DNA from: Clostridium neonatale
GTDB lineage: Bacteria > Bacillota > Clostridia > Clostridiales > Clostridiaceae
DNA length: 64,000 bases
Direction of reading: 5' to 3'
NCBI RefSeq assembly: GCF_001458595.1
Contig: NZ_LN890327.1
Coordinates: forward strand, 76,177-140,176
Shown one piece after another: positions 30,591 to 39,694 of the stretch. A model generated the notes under the pieces. It was not told the DNA's origin, did no database searches, and worked only from the letters and a program-made list of their open reading frames with translations. Made by a program: the position numbers and the translations under genes. How positions within the stretch are numbered: the first letter of the stretch is position 1; each line of letters begins with the position of its first letter.

Positions 30591-32756
30591 ATGAATTTAA
30601 TAGAAGAAAGAATAGCAGAAGAATTAGGAATAAAATTATCACAAGTAAAAAATGTTATAGAACTTTTGGATGGTGGAAATACAGTACCATTTATTTCAAG
30701 ATATAGAAAAGAAGCAACAGGTGGACTTTCTGATGAAATTTTAAGAAAACTTGCAGAAAGACTTACTTATTTAAGAAATTTAGAAGAAAGAAAAAATGAT
30801 GTTAAGAGATTAATTGAAGAACAAGGAAAGCTTACTGAAGAATTAATTATTGCTTTAGATAAATCAGTAACTTTAACAGAAGTTGAAGATATATATAGAC
30901 CATATAAACCTAAAAAGAGAACTAAAGCTATAATTGCTGCTGAAAAAGGATTAAAACCTTTAGCAGAATTAATTATGGAAAGTTCATTTAAAGGTGATTT
31001 AAATGAAGAAGCTTCTAAATATATAAGTGAAGATAAAGGAGTAGCAAGCAGTGAAGAAGCTATATCAGGTGCTTTGGATATAATTGCAGAAACTATTTCT
31101 GATGAGGCAAAGTATAGAAAATATATTAGAGAAATGGTCATAAGAGAAGGTAATATAGAATCTAAAGGAAGTTCAAAAGAACCAACACCTTATGAAATGT
31201 ATTATGAATATTCAGAAGGTGTGAATAAAATACCACCCCACAGAATATTAGCTATAAATAGAGGCGAAAAAGAAAAAATATTAAGTGTTAAGATAACTGC
31301 AAATGAAGATAAGATAATAAATTATTTAGAAAAAAATATATTAACAGGAAATGCAGTTTTAGATGAACAATTGAAGCTTGCAATTAAGGATTCATTAAAA
31401 AGATTAATATATCCATCAATTGAAAGAGAAATAAGAAGTGAATTAACTGATATTGGTGAAGAAGGTGCTATAAAGATATTTAAGGAAAATTTAAAGGCAC
31501 TATTATTGCAAGCACCTATAAAGGGTAAGGTTGTAATGGGATATGACCCAGGATTTAGAACAGGATGTAAGATTGCGATTTTAGATGAAACAGGTAAGTT
31601 CCTTGAAAATACAGCAGTTTATCCAACAGTTCCAAAGAAAGATATTGAAGGAACAAAGAAAAAATTAAAAGAATTAATTTATAAATATAATGTTGATGTG
31701 ATATCACTTGGAAATGGAACTGCCTCAAGAGAATCAGAAGAAGTTATCGCTGAAATGATAAGCGAGATTAAAGAAGAGACAGGAAAAGAAATTGCATATG
31801 TTATTGTTTCAGAAGCAGGAGCATCAGTTTATTCAGCATCAGAACTTGCTACAAAAGAATATCCTGATTTAGATGTTACAGTTAGAGGAGCTATTTCCAT
31901 AGGAAGAAGACTTCAGGATCCGCTTGCAGAATTAGTTAAAATTGATCCAAAGGCAATTGGGGTTGGACAATATCAACATGATGTTACTCCTAAAAAACTT
32001 GAAGAGTCTTTGGCAGGAGTTGTAGAGGATTCAGTAAATACTGTTGGAGTTGATTTAAATATTGCAACACCATCACTTTTAACACATATTTCAGGAATTA
32101 ATGCAGCTATAGCTAAAAACATAGTTGATTATAGAGAAGAAGCTGGTCATTTTACTTCAAGAAAAGAATTATTAAAGGTTAAAAGATTAGGACAAAAGGC
32201 TTACGAACAATGTGCTGGATTCTTAAGAGTTGCAGAGAGTAAGGAACCACTTGATAATACATCGGTACATCCAGAATCATATGATGCTGCTAAAAAATTA
32301 ATAGGTGTCCTTGGATATGATAATGAAGCACTTAAGAATAATAAGTTAGGTGATATAGATGAAAAGGCTGAATGTTATGGAATAAGCAAACTAAGCAAAG
32401 AGCTTGAAATTGGAGAAATGACATTAAAAGATATAATAAAAGAATTAAAGAAACCAGGTAGAGATCCAAGAGAAGAAATGCCAAAGCCTATACTTAAGAC
32501 TGGAATAATTGAGATGAAAGATTTAAAGCCAGGAATGGTTTTATCAGGAACAGTAAGAAATGTTTCAGACTTTGGTGCATTCGTAGATATTGGAGTTCAT
32601 CAGGATGGATTAGTTCATAAAAGCCAAATGGCAAATAGATTCGTAAAACATCCACTCGATATTGTTAAAGTTGGCGATATAGTAGAAGTTGCTGTTTTAG
32701 AAGTAGATGAAAAAAGAAAAAGAATATCATTAACTATGAAAGACGTACACAAATAA
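30591..32756 (+). CDS. tex: Tex family RNA-binding protein with S1 domain
   Basis: Tex is a conserved cytoplasmic nucleic-acid-binding protein linked to transcription and RNA handling. The 721-residue protein is full length: an N-terminal helical region (F-I-S-R-Y-R-K-E near 35), a YqgF/RNase H-like core (G-Y-D-P-G-F-R-T-G-C-K near 318), helix-hairpin-helix units (L-L-K-V-K-R-L-G near 530) and a C-terminal S1 domain (about 645-717, V-R-N-V-S-D-F-G-A-F-V-D-I-G). AGGAGG precedes the ATG. Its stop codon lies inside the first unit of the repeat that follows. Confidence 0.95.
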   Translation: MNLIEERIAEELGIKLSQVKNVIELLDGGNTVPFISRYRKEATGGLSDEILRKLAERLTYLRNLEERKNDVKRLIEEQGKLTEELIIALDKSVTLTEVEDIYRPYKPKKRTKAIIAAEKGLKPLAELIMESSFKGDLNEEASKYISEDKGVASSEEAISGALDIIAETISDEAKYRKYIREMVIREGNIESKGSSKEPTPYEMYYEYSEGVNKIPPHRILAINRGEKEKILSVKITANEDKIINYLEKNILTGNAVLDEQLKLAIKDSLKRLIYPSIEREIRSELTDIGEEGAIKIFKENLKALLLQAPIKGKVVMGYDPGFRTGCKIAILDETGKFLENTAVYPTVPKKDIEGTKKKLKELIYKYNVDVISLGNGTASRESEEVIAEMISEIKEETGKEIAYVIVSEAGASVYSASELATKEYPDLDVTVRGAISIGRRLQDPLAELVKIDPKAIGVGQYQHDVTPKKLEESLAGVVEDSVNTVGVDLNIATPSLLTHISGINAAIAKNIVDYREEAGHFTSRKELLKVKRLGQKAYEQCAGFLRVAESKEPLDNTSVHPESYDAAKKLIGVLGYDNEALKNNKLGDIDEKAECYGISKLSKELEIGEMTLKDIIKELKKPGRDPREEMPKPILKTGIIEMKDLKPGMVLSGTVRNVSDFGAFVDIGVHQDGLVHKSQMANRFVKHPLDIVKVGDIVEVAVLEVDEKRKRISLTMKDVHK

Positions 32757-32950
32757 AAAGAGTGGCTATGCCACAATACGGAACTTTCACAAATAAAAAA
32801 GGAAACTCCTATTCACATTCGTTCATAGGAGGGCTATACTGCTAGGCTCGACACTCGCCAAGCATTATATGCCAAAGAGTGGCTATGCCACAATACGGAA
32901 CTTTTGCAAATAAAAAGAGTCGCTATGCGTAAGATGGAAGCGTGGCGAAG
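32749..32950. repeat. Intergenic repeat cluster, copy A of a dispersed repeat
   Basis: Two direct copies of about 40 bases (AGAGTGGCTATGCCACAATA and following, from about 32759 and 32877) flank a 74-base segment, 32802-32875. Read on the - strand, that segment is about 82 percent identical to 53403-53476. Its hairpin is CTCCTA (32806-32811) with TAGGAG (32826-32831). The rest of the gap to 33106 has a small dyad (GGTTTAGA with TCTAAACT, 33055-33080) and no gene. Confidence 0.88.
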
Positions 32951-33106
32951 AAAATAATTTACAATTAATATGATAAATTTTAAAGATATAAAAGAAAAGT
33001 TGATTATTTTATACACCTAGAGATAAGACTGGTATATAATAAATAATAAGATGAGGTTTAGAGCGTGATAATTCTAAACTAAGTATGATTTAGGAGGAAA
33101 TGAAAT

Positions 33107-33406
33107 ATGAAAGTAAAATGTATTGATAACAATCTTTGTTCTACTTTAACTCTAAATAAGGAATATTCAGTTGTTGAAGAAGCTACAGAATATTATGTTA
33201 TCATCGATGATAAAAGAGATGAAATTACATGTAGAAAATCTAGATTTGTAGTAATTGAAGATGGTGGAATAACTAAAAATGCAAAAGCTACAATAACAGA
33301 GCTAAATTATCAGATAGAAAATGAATTTAAAGATATAAAAGATTTTGTTATAAGAAAGAATTCAAAAGGCGAAATAAAAGAAATATCAATAAAATTCAAA
33401 TATTAA
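33107..33406 (+). CDS. Small protein of unknown function
   Basis: I do not recognise this 99-residue protein with confidence. The first half (M-K-V-K-C-I-D-N to F-V-V-I-E-D, 1-50) alternates short beta-like strands in an SH3-like pattern, similar to small proteins often found on phages and plasmids. The second half is a charged helix and strand. No membrane segment or signal. AGGAGG precedes the ATG. It stands alone between a repeat region and a gene relic, suggesting an accessory spot. Confidence 0.7.
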   Translation: MKVKCIDNNLCSTLTLNKEYSVVEEATEYYVIIDDKRDEITCRKSRFVVIEDGGITKNAKATITELNYQIENEFKDIKDFVIRKNSKGEIKEISIKFKY

Positions 33407-33490
33407 GTGATATTTTATAAGAGGGTCTTAATACTGTATGTATTTGGATCCTTTTGTTATATAATTGTTATATCATTATAAATGTTAATA

Positions 33491-33660
33491 ATTGGAGAAG
33501 TGATAAAAGCTGAATTAATAAAGGAGTTAGAAATTTTGTAATAGGTCTTGGTGGCAGTTCTACTAATGATGCAGGATTTGGTATGTTAGAAGCTCTTGGG
33601 GGGATGTGAGATAAAAATAATGATGAAATAAAGCTTGATGTTTAGAAGTAGATAATTTAA
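33491..33660 (+). pseudogene. Glycerate kinase relic
   Basis: Fragments in three frames add up to a glycerate kinase piece: G-E-V-I-K-A-E-L (from 33494), then after a shift N-K-G-V-R-N-F-V-I-G-L-G-G-S-S-T-N-D-A-G-F-G-M (to about 33585, the G-G-S-x-T-N-D signature) and E-A-L-G-G, then after a second shift D-K-N-N-D-E-I-K-L-D-V (33610-33642) and a stop. About 55 of the usual 380 residues remain. No start or ribosome site is usable. The rest of the gap (33407-33490 and 33661-33788) holds nothing recognisable. Confidence 0.75.
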
Positions 33661-33788
33661 AATATCAAATCTACAAAATATATCTAATGTAGTTTTTTTA
33701 TAGTCTGAATAATATTGGAAAATAACATTTTATAACTAAATAAAAAATGTTAAAATTATATTGAGAATAAGAAAAGGTGGTATTGGGT

Positions 33789-35732
33789 TTGACAAAAGAG
33801 AGGAAAGTAAAAAAAAGAGAAATTTATGATGAAGAAATAAGTAACGTAATCACAGAAAACGATATAAGATTATTTAAAAGTGGAATTCATTATGAGATTT
33901 ATAAAAAGCTTGGAGCACATCCAAAAAGGATAGATGATCAAGATGGGATAAGTTTTAGTGTTTGGGCTCCAAATGCACAAGAGATTAGTGTAATTGGGGA
34001 TTTTAACGGGTGGGATATAGAGAATAATAAAATGAATCCAATTGGAGATAGTGGAATATTTGAATTATTTATTCCAGGTGCATTAATAGGACAAAGATAT
34101 AAGTATGCAATTAAAACACTTAATGATGAAATATTGCACAAGTCCGATCCGTATGCTAATTATTCAGAGAGACGTCCTGGGAATGCTTCAGTAGTAACAG
34201 ATATATCTAATTTTAATTGGTCAGATAATCAATGGTTGAAAAAAAGACAAAAGCTAGATTTAAAAAAGAAACCTATGTCAATTTACGAAGTTCATATAGG
34301 ATCTTGGAAAAAACATCGTAATAGAGATGAGGATGGATTTTATAATTATAAAGAATTTGCACATTCTTTGACAGAATATATATTAGATATGGGATACACT
34401 CATGTTGAACTTATGGGGATTGCTGAATATCCATTTGATGGTTCATGGGGATATCAAGTAACTGGATATTATGCTCCAACATCTAGATATGGAACACCTG
34501 AAGATTTTATGTATCTCATAAATTATCTTCATAAAAATAATATAGGTGTAATTTTAGATTGGGTTCCTGCACATTTTCCTAAAGATGAACATGGATTAGC
34601 AGAATTTGATGGTACATGTCTCTATGAGTATTCTGATAAAAGAAAAGGAGAACATGCAGATTGGGGAACTAAGGTATTTGATTATGAGAAACCAGAAGTA
34701 AAAAACTTCCTTATTGCCAATGCTTTATTTTGGATTGAAAATTTTCACATAGACGGTCTTAGAGTAGATGCTGTTTCTTCAATGTTGTATCTGGATTATG
34801 GGAGATGCGGAGGAGAATGGATTCCTAATAAGTATGGTGGAAATCAGAATCTTGAAGCAATTGAATTCTTTAAGCATTTAAATACAATAGCAATAAGACG
34901 TAATCCTGGAATTATGATGATTGCTGAAGAATCAACAGCATGGCCTAGAGTTACTGATGCAGCAGAAAATGATGGATTAAATTTCACTTTTAAATGGAAT
35001 ATGGGATGGATGCATGATTTCTTAGAATACATGAAATTAGATCCGTATTTTAGAAAAGATAATCATAATAAAATGACTTTTTCTATGAGTTATAACCATA
35101 GCGAAGAATATATACTAGTTTTATCTCATGATGAAGTAGTTCATTTGAAATGTTCTATGATTAACAAAATGCCAGGGGAATTAGAAGAGAAATTTAAAAA
35201 TCTAAAAGTAGGATATGCCTTTATGTTTGCCCATCCAGGAAAAAAGCTGCTTTTTATGGGACAAGATTTTGCTCAACTTAGAGAGTGGAGCGAAGAGAGA
35301 GAACTAGATTGGTATCTATTAGCAGATGAAGATCATAGACATATAAATAATTTTGTAAAGGCTCTATTAAAAATCTATAAAAAGTATTCATGTATGTATG
35401 AATTGGATAGAAATCCCAATGGGTTCAAATGGATTAATGCTAATGATAATTATAGAAGTATCTTTAGCTTTGTAAGGTATTCAGAAGGCATGCAAAATAG
35501 TTTGTTATTTGTTTTAAACTTTACACCAGTTGAAAGACCTGATTATAAGGTTGGGGTTCCAGAAGAAAACACATATAGACTTATTTTAAATAGTGATGAT
35601 ATAGAGTTTGGTGGAAAAGGAGAAAAAAGAAGACGGGTTTATAAAGCGGTGAAAGAAGATTGTGATGGATATTCTTATTCAATTAAGTATAGTTTGCCAG
35701 CTTATGGAGTTGCAGTATTTGTTTTTAAGTAA
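33789..35732 (+). CDS. glgB: 1,4-alpha-glucan branching enzyme
   Basis: GlgB adds alpha-1,6 branches to glycogen or granulose. The 647-residue protein has an N-terminal CBM48 domain (V-W-A-P-N-A-Q-E-I-S-V-I-G-D-F-N-G-W near 60), a GH13 barrel with the nucleophile in D-G-L-R-V-D-A-V near 325, the acid Glu in I-A-E-E-S-T near 378 and the Asp in L-S-H-D-E-V near 447, and a beta-sandwich end. TTG 33789 lies 8 bases after AAGGTGG; GTG 33777 overlaps that site. No other glg gene is nearby, which is unusual since they are commonly clustered. Confidence 0.92.
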   Translation: MTKERKVKKREIYDEEISNVITENDIRLFKSGIHYEIYKKLGAHPKRIDDQDGISFSVWAPNAQEISVIGDFNGWDIENNKMNPIGDSGIFELFIPGALIGQRYKYAIKTLNDEILHKSDPYANYSERRPGNASVVTDISNFNWSDNQWLKKRQKLDLKKKPMSIYEVHIGSWKKHRNRDEDGFYNYKEFAHSLTEYILDMGYTHVELMGIAEYPFDGSWGYQVTGYYAPTSRYGTPEDFMYLINYLHKNNIGVILDWVPAHFPKDEHGLAEFDGTCLYEYSDKRKGEHADWGTKVFDYEKPEVKNFLIANALFWIENFHIDGLRVDAVSSMLYLDYGRCGGEWIPNKYGGNQNLEAIEFFKHLNTIAIRRNPGIMMIAEESTAWPRVTDAAENDGLNFTFKWNMGWMHDFLEYMKLDPYFRKDNHNKMTFSMSYNHSEEYILVLSHDEVVHLKCSMINKMPGELEEKFKNLKVGYAFMFAHPGKKLLFMGQDFAQLREWSEERELDWYLLADEDHRHINNFVKALLKIYKKYSCMYELDRNPNGFKWINANDNYRSIFSFVRYSEGMQNSLLFVLNFTPVERPDYKVGVPEENTYRLILNSDDIEFGGKGEKRRRVYKAVKEDCDGYSYSIKYSLPAYGVAVFVFK

Positions 35733-35740
35733 ATAACATG

Positions 35741-35786
35741 AAAAATACAGCTAATATCAAAATTATTCAATGTTAGCTGTATTTTT
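35741..35786. terminator. Bidirectional terminator between glgB and the CBS gene
   Basis: A perfect 14-bp repeat, AAAAATACAGCTAA (35741-35754) with TTAGCTGTATTTTT (35773-35786). T-runs at both ends serve both convergent genes. Confidence 0.9.
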
Positions 35787-35796
35787 CAGTATAATT

Positions 35797-36180
35797 TTAG
35801 AAATCTTCACATTTAAGAAAATAATCTATTAAGTTTTCAATTGTAATAATACCTATAACAGTATCACCTTTAAGAACAGGCATCGCAATGATATTATGTT
35901 CTCTTAAACGTTTTGCAACATTGATAATATCATCATCATATTGAGCTGTTACAACTCTTTTTGTCATTATCAATTCAACTGGATAGTCAACATAATGTCC
36001 AGGCTTGGTTAAAAATCTATATGCATCTGCCTTGACAACTATGCCTACAAGTTTAGTATTGTCATCTACTACCGGGATACCGTTTACATTAAGAGTATTC
36101 ATTAAATTTAATGCTTCATCAACAGAAATATTTTTATTAATAGTATGGAAATGTAAATTACTTATATCTTTTATCAGCAT
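35797..36180 (-). CDS. Protein of two CBS domains
   Basis: The 127-residue protein is just a pair of CBS domains (about 5-60 and 68-125), the fold that binds adenosine nucleotides such as AMP or ATP and senses energy state. Typical features are G-I-P-V-V-D-D (34-40) with L-V-G-I-V and A-M-P-V-L with V-I-G-I-I-T. AGGAGG lies 6 bases before the ATG on the - strand. Stand-alone CBS proteins usually bind another protein; no partner is evident. It converges on glgB. Confidence 0.9.
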   Translation of the reverse strand: MLIKDISNLHFHTINKNISVDEALNLMNTLNVNGIPVVDDNTKLVGIVVKADAYRFLTKPGHYVDYPVELIMTKRVVTAQYDDDIINVAKRLREHNIIAMPVLKGDTVIGIITIENLIDYFLKCEDF

Positions 36181-36434
36181 ACTAAACCTCCTAAATCTAT
36201 ATAGTAATAGTATATCATAAATATTGTATATTTTGATTTATTTAAACAATATAAAATAGATTTAACATAAATTATAGTGATATTCTATAAACTATAGCTT
36301 ACCTAGAAGATTAAATTTATAATATGATATCATTTTATTGTTGTAAAATGAATTTAATTAATAAAATATGTGGTAATATTTATATGTCTATTTACAGTAA
36401 ATGATAAATATAAATTGTAGAAAGGAACGTGGGA

Positions 36435-37361
36435 ATGGATAAAGAAAAGTTTTATACAAATAGAAAAAACATAGTTTTTTTAGCAACAATATGTTGTTTT
36501 TTATGGGGGAGTGCATATCCAGCTATTAAAGTAGGGTATGAGCTTTTTAATATATCTTCAAATGATATTCCATCAAAGTTGATATTTGCAGGTTATAGAT
36601 TTGCCTTGGCAGGAATCATTGTACTTTTATACGAAACTATATTAAAGAAAAATATATTTACTTTTTCTAGAAAGCAATATTCAAAAATAGCAGCTTTAGG
36701 ACTTATTCAAACTACTATTCAATACATATTTTTTTATGTTGGAATGTCATATACAACAGGAGTTAGGGGATCTATAATAAATGGAACAGGAACTTTTGTA
36801 AGTATAATATTAGCTCACTTTATATATAAAAATGATAAGCTTAATTTTAATAAAATACTGGGTTGCATAGTTGGATTTTCAGGAGTTGTATTGGTAAATT
36901 TAAATGGGAAAAGTGGAGTAAATAATGTTGGTTTTACATTTAAGGGTGAAGGCTTCATTGTTATAGCTGCTATTACTTTTGCATTAGGAGCAATATATAG
37001 TAAAGAAATTACAAAGAAAATGGATGCATCAACAGTAACAGGATATCAATTATTTATAGGTGGACTTATATTAATTGTTCTTGGGGCTGTTTTTGGTGGT
37101 AAATTAAGTTCATTTAATTTTAAATCTATAATTCTATTAATATATATGGCTTTATTATCATCTGTAGCATTTGTAATCTGGACGCAATTATTAAAATTCA
37201 ATAAAGTAGGAATGATTTCTGTATTTAATTTTTTAGTGCCTGTATTTGGAACATTGCTTTCAGGAATATTCTTAGGAGAAAATATATTTGATATAAAAAT
37301 TCTAATATCTTTAATATTAGTTTGTATAGGAATTTATCAAGTTTATAAAGTGAAAAAATAA
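36435..37361 (+). CDS. EamA-type drug/metabolite transporter
   Basis: The 308-residue protein has ten predicted membrane segments in two repeated EamA halves (about 12-150 and 165-305), with the usual G-S-A-Y-P-A-I-K-V motif in segment 1. Members of this DMT group export or exchange amino acids, nucleotides or other small molecules; the substrate cannot be told from the sequence. The ATG at 36435 follows AAAGGA by 8 bases; a GTG two codons earlier is less likely. It is a single-gene unit. Confidence 0.88.
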   Translation: MDKEKFYTNRKNIVFLATICCFLWGSAYPAIKVGYELFNISSNDIPSKLIFAGYRFALAGIIVLLYETILKKNIFTFSRKQYSKIAALGLIQTTIQYIFFYVGMSYTTGVRGSIINGTGTFVSIILAHFIYKNDKLNFNKILGCIVGFSGVVLVNLNGKSGVNNVGFTFKGEGFIVIAAITFALGAIYSKEITKKMDASTVTGYQLFIGGLILIVLGAVFGGKLSSFNFKSIILLIYMALLSSVAFVIWTQLLKFNKVGMISVFNFLVPVFGTLLSGIFLGENIFDIKILISLILVCIGIYQVYKVKK

Positions 37362-37464
37362 GTTTAGCCATATTTGATTAATGATATTACAATAATTACA
37401 TATTATAAAAAACGAGATATAATATACTTGTTATACTAATTTAAAAATAATAAAGGAGAATATT

Positions 37465-38493
37465 ATGGAATCTGAATTTTTAAACATAGTAATAATATTA
37501 ATATTAATTTTAGTTAATGCCTATTTTGTGGCTTTAGAGTTTGCAATAGTTCAAATAAGATCATCTAAAATAGATACATTAATAGAAGATGGTAATAAAA
37601 GAGCAAAAAAATGTAAGATTGTTAAAGATAATATAAATTCATATCTATCATCAACACAGCTTGGAATAACTTTAGTTGGATTATTATTAGGATGGCTTGG
37701 TGAACCAACTGTATCTAAGCTTATAGATCCATTACTAGAAATGATAACTTCAAATGCGGCACTTAAACAGAGTATTTCTTTCATAGTTTCATTTAGCTTG
37801 ATTACATTACTTGAAGTTGTATTTGGTGAGCTTGTTCCAAAAGCAATAGCATTATATGAAACAGAAAAATGTAATTTACTTTTGGATGGATCGTTAATTT
37901 TATTTCATAAACTAACTTATCCTATAACTATGACTTTTGATAAATTGACAGAACTATGTTTAAAACCATTTGGAATAGAGCCTGCTAATGAAGCAAATGA
38001 GACTTATACGCGAGGAGAATTACAAATGCTGATAAACCAAAGCATAGAAGATAGTGGGGATCAGATGCTATTATCTAATGCATTTCAATTTTCAAACCGC
38101 AGAGCAGAAGAGATAATGATACATAGAACAAAAATGGTTTGTATAGATATAGATTCAACTCAGGAAGAAGTATTAGAAATAATAACAGACAATGGATTTA
38201 CTAGATATCCTGTAATAGATAAAGAAAAGGATAATGTTATTGGATTTGTTCATGTCAGAGATATCTATAGGGATGTAGTTTCTGATAACAAATTGGATTT
38301 GAAGTCTTGTACAAGAAAGGTAAGTTATTTTACTGAAAGAATGCAAATAAGAAATATATTTAAAGAGCTTAAAGAAAAGAGAGAGCAGTTCGCAATAATA
38401 GTTGATGAATATGGTGGAACTAGTGGGTTATTAACATTGGAGGATATAATCGAAGAATTAGTTGGGGATATTGAGGATGAATTTGATGAATAG
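37465..38493 (+). CDS. CNNM/CorC-type membrane protein with CBS pair, short C-terminus
   Basis: The 342-residue protein has the CNNM (DUF21) membrane domain (about 1-185, starting L-V-N-A-Y-F-V-A-L-E-F-A and including S-T-Q-L-G-I-T-L-V-G-L-L-L-G) and a CBS pair (about 205-330, ending G-T-S-G-L-L-T-L-E-D-I-I-E-E-L-V-G-D-I). The family is linked to magnesium and other divalent cation export. Relatives commonly continue for another 80-100 residues as a CorC_HlyC domain; here the frame stops right after D-E-F-D-E. The following 370 bases carry no remnant of that domain. Confidence 0.88.
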   Translation: MESEFLNIVIILILILVNAYFVALEFAIVQIRSSKIDTLIEDGNKRAKKCKIVKDNINSYLSSTQLGITLVGLLLGWLGEPTVSKLIDPLLEMITSNAALKQSISFIVSFSLITLLEVVFGELVPKAIALYETEKCNLLLDGSLILFHKLTYPITMTFDKLTELCLKPFGIEPANEANETYTRGELQMLINQSIEDSGDQMLLSNAFQFSNRRAEEIMIHRTKMVCIDIDSTQEEVLEIITDNGFTRYPVIDKEKDNVIGFVHVRDIYRDVVSDNKLDLKSCTRKVSYFTERMQIRNIFKELKEKREQFAIIVDEYGGTSGLLTLEDIIEELVGDIEDEFDE

Positions 38494-38546
38494 ACATAAA
38501 GAATAAGTTTACTAAGATAAAAACAAGTGATTTTTGATGTTAGATT

Positions 38547-38626
38547 AAAAATAAATATATTAAGATATAACAAATATAATACAGATATACAAGAGTGCAT
38601 AAAAAATAAATATATTAAGATATAAC
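38547..38626 (+). repeat. 25-base direct repeat
   Basis: The same 25 bases, AAAAATAAATATATTAAGAT followed by ATAAC, occur at 38547-38571 and 38602-38626. A 10-bp hairpin (38622-38631 with 38649-38658) starts in the second copy. No gene is seen in this gap. Confidence 0.8.
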
Positions 38627-38717
38627 TGAAGGTAATATGTAGATTAGTCTTCAGTTATTTTGGATTAAAATATATATAAGTTTTAATTTTAATATAGTTT
38701 TATGAAACAATATTTTA

Positions 38718-38751
38718 TTAGGCTGGGTTTAATACCCAGTCTAATTTTTTT
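38718..38751 (+). terminator. Terminator before the methyltransferase gene
   Basis: TTAGGCTGGGT (38718-38728) and ACCCAGTCTAA (38733-38743), 11 bp with one G-T pair, followed by seven T. Confidence 0.85.
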
Positions 38752-38864
38752 AGATATTAATCACTCATTCTATTAATATTAGAATATAAATTGATATAAT
38801 TTATATATAAATATTTTTAGTCAAAATTAAAAACATTACTATGTAATAAGAATGGAGAATATAT

Positions 38865-39410
38865 ATGTTTAAGTATGTTGGAGATATAAGTAAGATTTCT
38901 CATTATATAATAGATCAGTTTTTAGAAAATAAAAATATAGCAATAGATGCTACATTAGGAAATGGATATGATACAGACTTTCTTTCAAAAGAATTCACTA
39001 AAGTCTATTCATTTGAAATACAAGAAGAAGCATGTAAAAACTATTCTGAAAGAAAAAATGAAAATGTCATTGTAATAAACAGCTCTCACCACTTATTAAA
39101 GAGATATATAACTGAAAAATCAGTTGATTGCATTATGTACAATTTAGGTTTCTTACCAGGTGGAAATAAGAAAATTACAACAATGTCAGAAACATCTTTA
39201 AATAGTATTATTGAAGGTCTAGAATTATTGAATCATGGTGGAGTAATGACTATTTGTCTTTATAGGGGACATGGGGAAGGGAAAGAAGAAGAGAGTGTAA
39301 TTATTCCATATCTTAAGGATCTTCCAAAATCAAAATTTGGGGTCATGTATCATGAGTTTTTGAATAGAAGTAAAGAAGCGCCTATTTTAATTGTTGTGGA
39401 GAAAAAGTAA
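38865..39410 (+). CDS. mnmM: MnmM-like (YtqB family) tRNA methyltransferase
   Basis: A 181-residue class I SAM-dependent methyltransferase. Motif I is I-D-A-T-L-G-N-G-Y-D-T (26-36). Other family marks are D-C-I-M-Y-N-L-G-F-L-P-G-G-N-K (near 92), and T-I-C-L-Y-R-G-H-G-E-G (near 130). This N-L-G-x-L-P-G-G pattern is characteristic of YtqB, shown to be MnmM, the methylase completing 5-methylaminomethyl-2-thiouridine at tRNA wobble position 34. An AATGGAG site precedes the ATG. It is monocistronic. Confidence 0.85.
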   Translation: MFKYVGDISKISHYIIDQFLENKNIAIDATLGNGYDTDFLSKEFTKVYSFEIQEEACKNYSERKNENVIVINSSHHLLKRYITEKSVDCIMYNLGFLPGGNKKITTMSETSLNSIIEGLELLNHGGVMTICLYRGHGEGKEEESVIIPYLKDLPKSKFGVMYHEFLNRSKEAPILIVVEKK

Positions 39411-39495
39411 ATTACTCTACTGAATATAATATTATGGTAACATACTTGAGAAACATGCATTTATAAAAAGATGGTTACTATAAAAATTAAATGAG

Positions 39496-39541
39496 AAAAG
39501 ATGTAATGTTGTATGAATAAAGGTGTACTATTACATCTTTT
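39496..39541 (+). terminator. Hairpin after the methyltransferase gene
   Basis: AAAAGATGTAAT (39496-39507) and ATTACATCTTTT (39530-39541), perfect 12-bp stem with a 22-base loop. The T-rich tail is broken, so strength is uncertain. Confidence 0.6.
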
Positions 39542-39630
39542 ACTTATTTAATATTATTATAATTAAAGCTTAGATTAGAAAATTACTCCTTTTGAAGAAT
39601 ATTAGAGTAGAAGGCATGTATAAATTTTAA

Positions 39631-39649
39631 TATAATGAAAACGTAATCA
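39631..39649 (+). promoter_or_regulatory. cre-like site overlapping the chvE promoter
   Basis: TGAAAACGTAATCA (39636-39649) agrees with the CcpA consensus TGWAANCGNTNWCA at all but one defined position. It overlaps the last base of a TATAAT (39631-39636), so CcpA binding would block initiation. The -35 region is weak. It implies glucose repression of the sugar transporter. Confidence 0.65.
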
Positions 39650-39694
39650 ATAAGAGCGATAAAATTAACTTTATTTAAAGAGGAGAGATGAAAT

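Noticed and set aside
32834..33016. 60-codon open frame on the - strand downstream of tex
   Set aside because: It runs through the dispersed repeat and has no ribosome site; it is chance open sequence.
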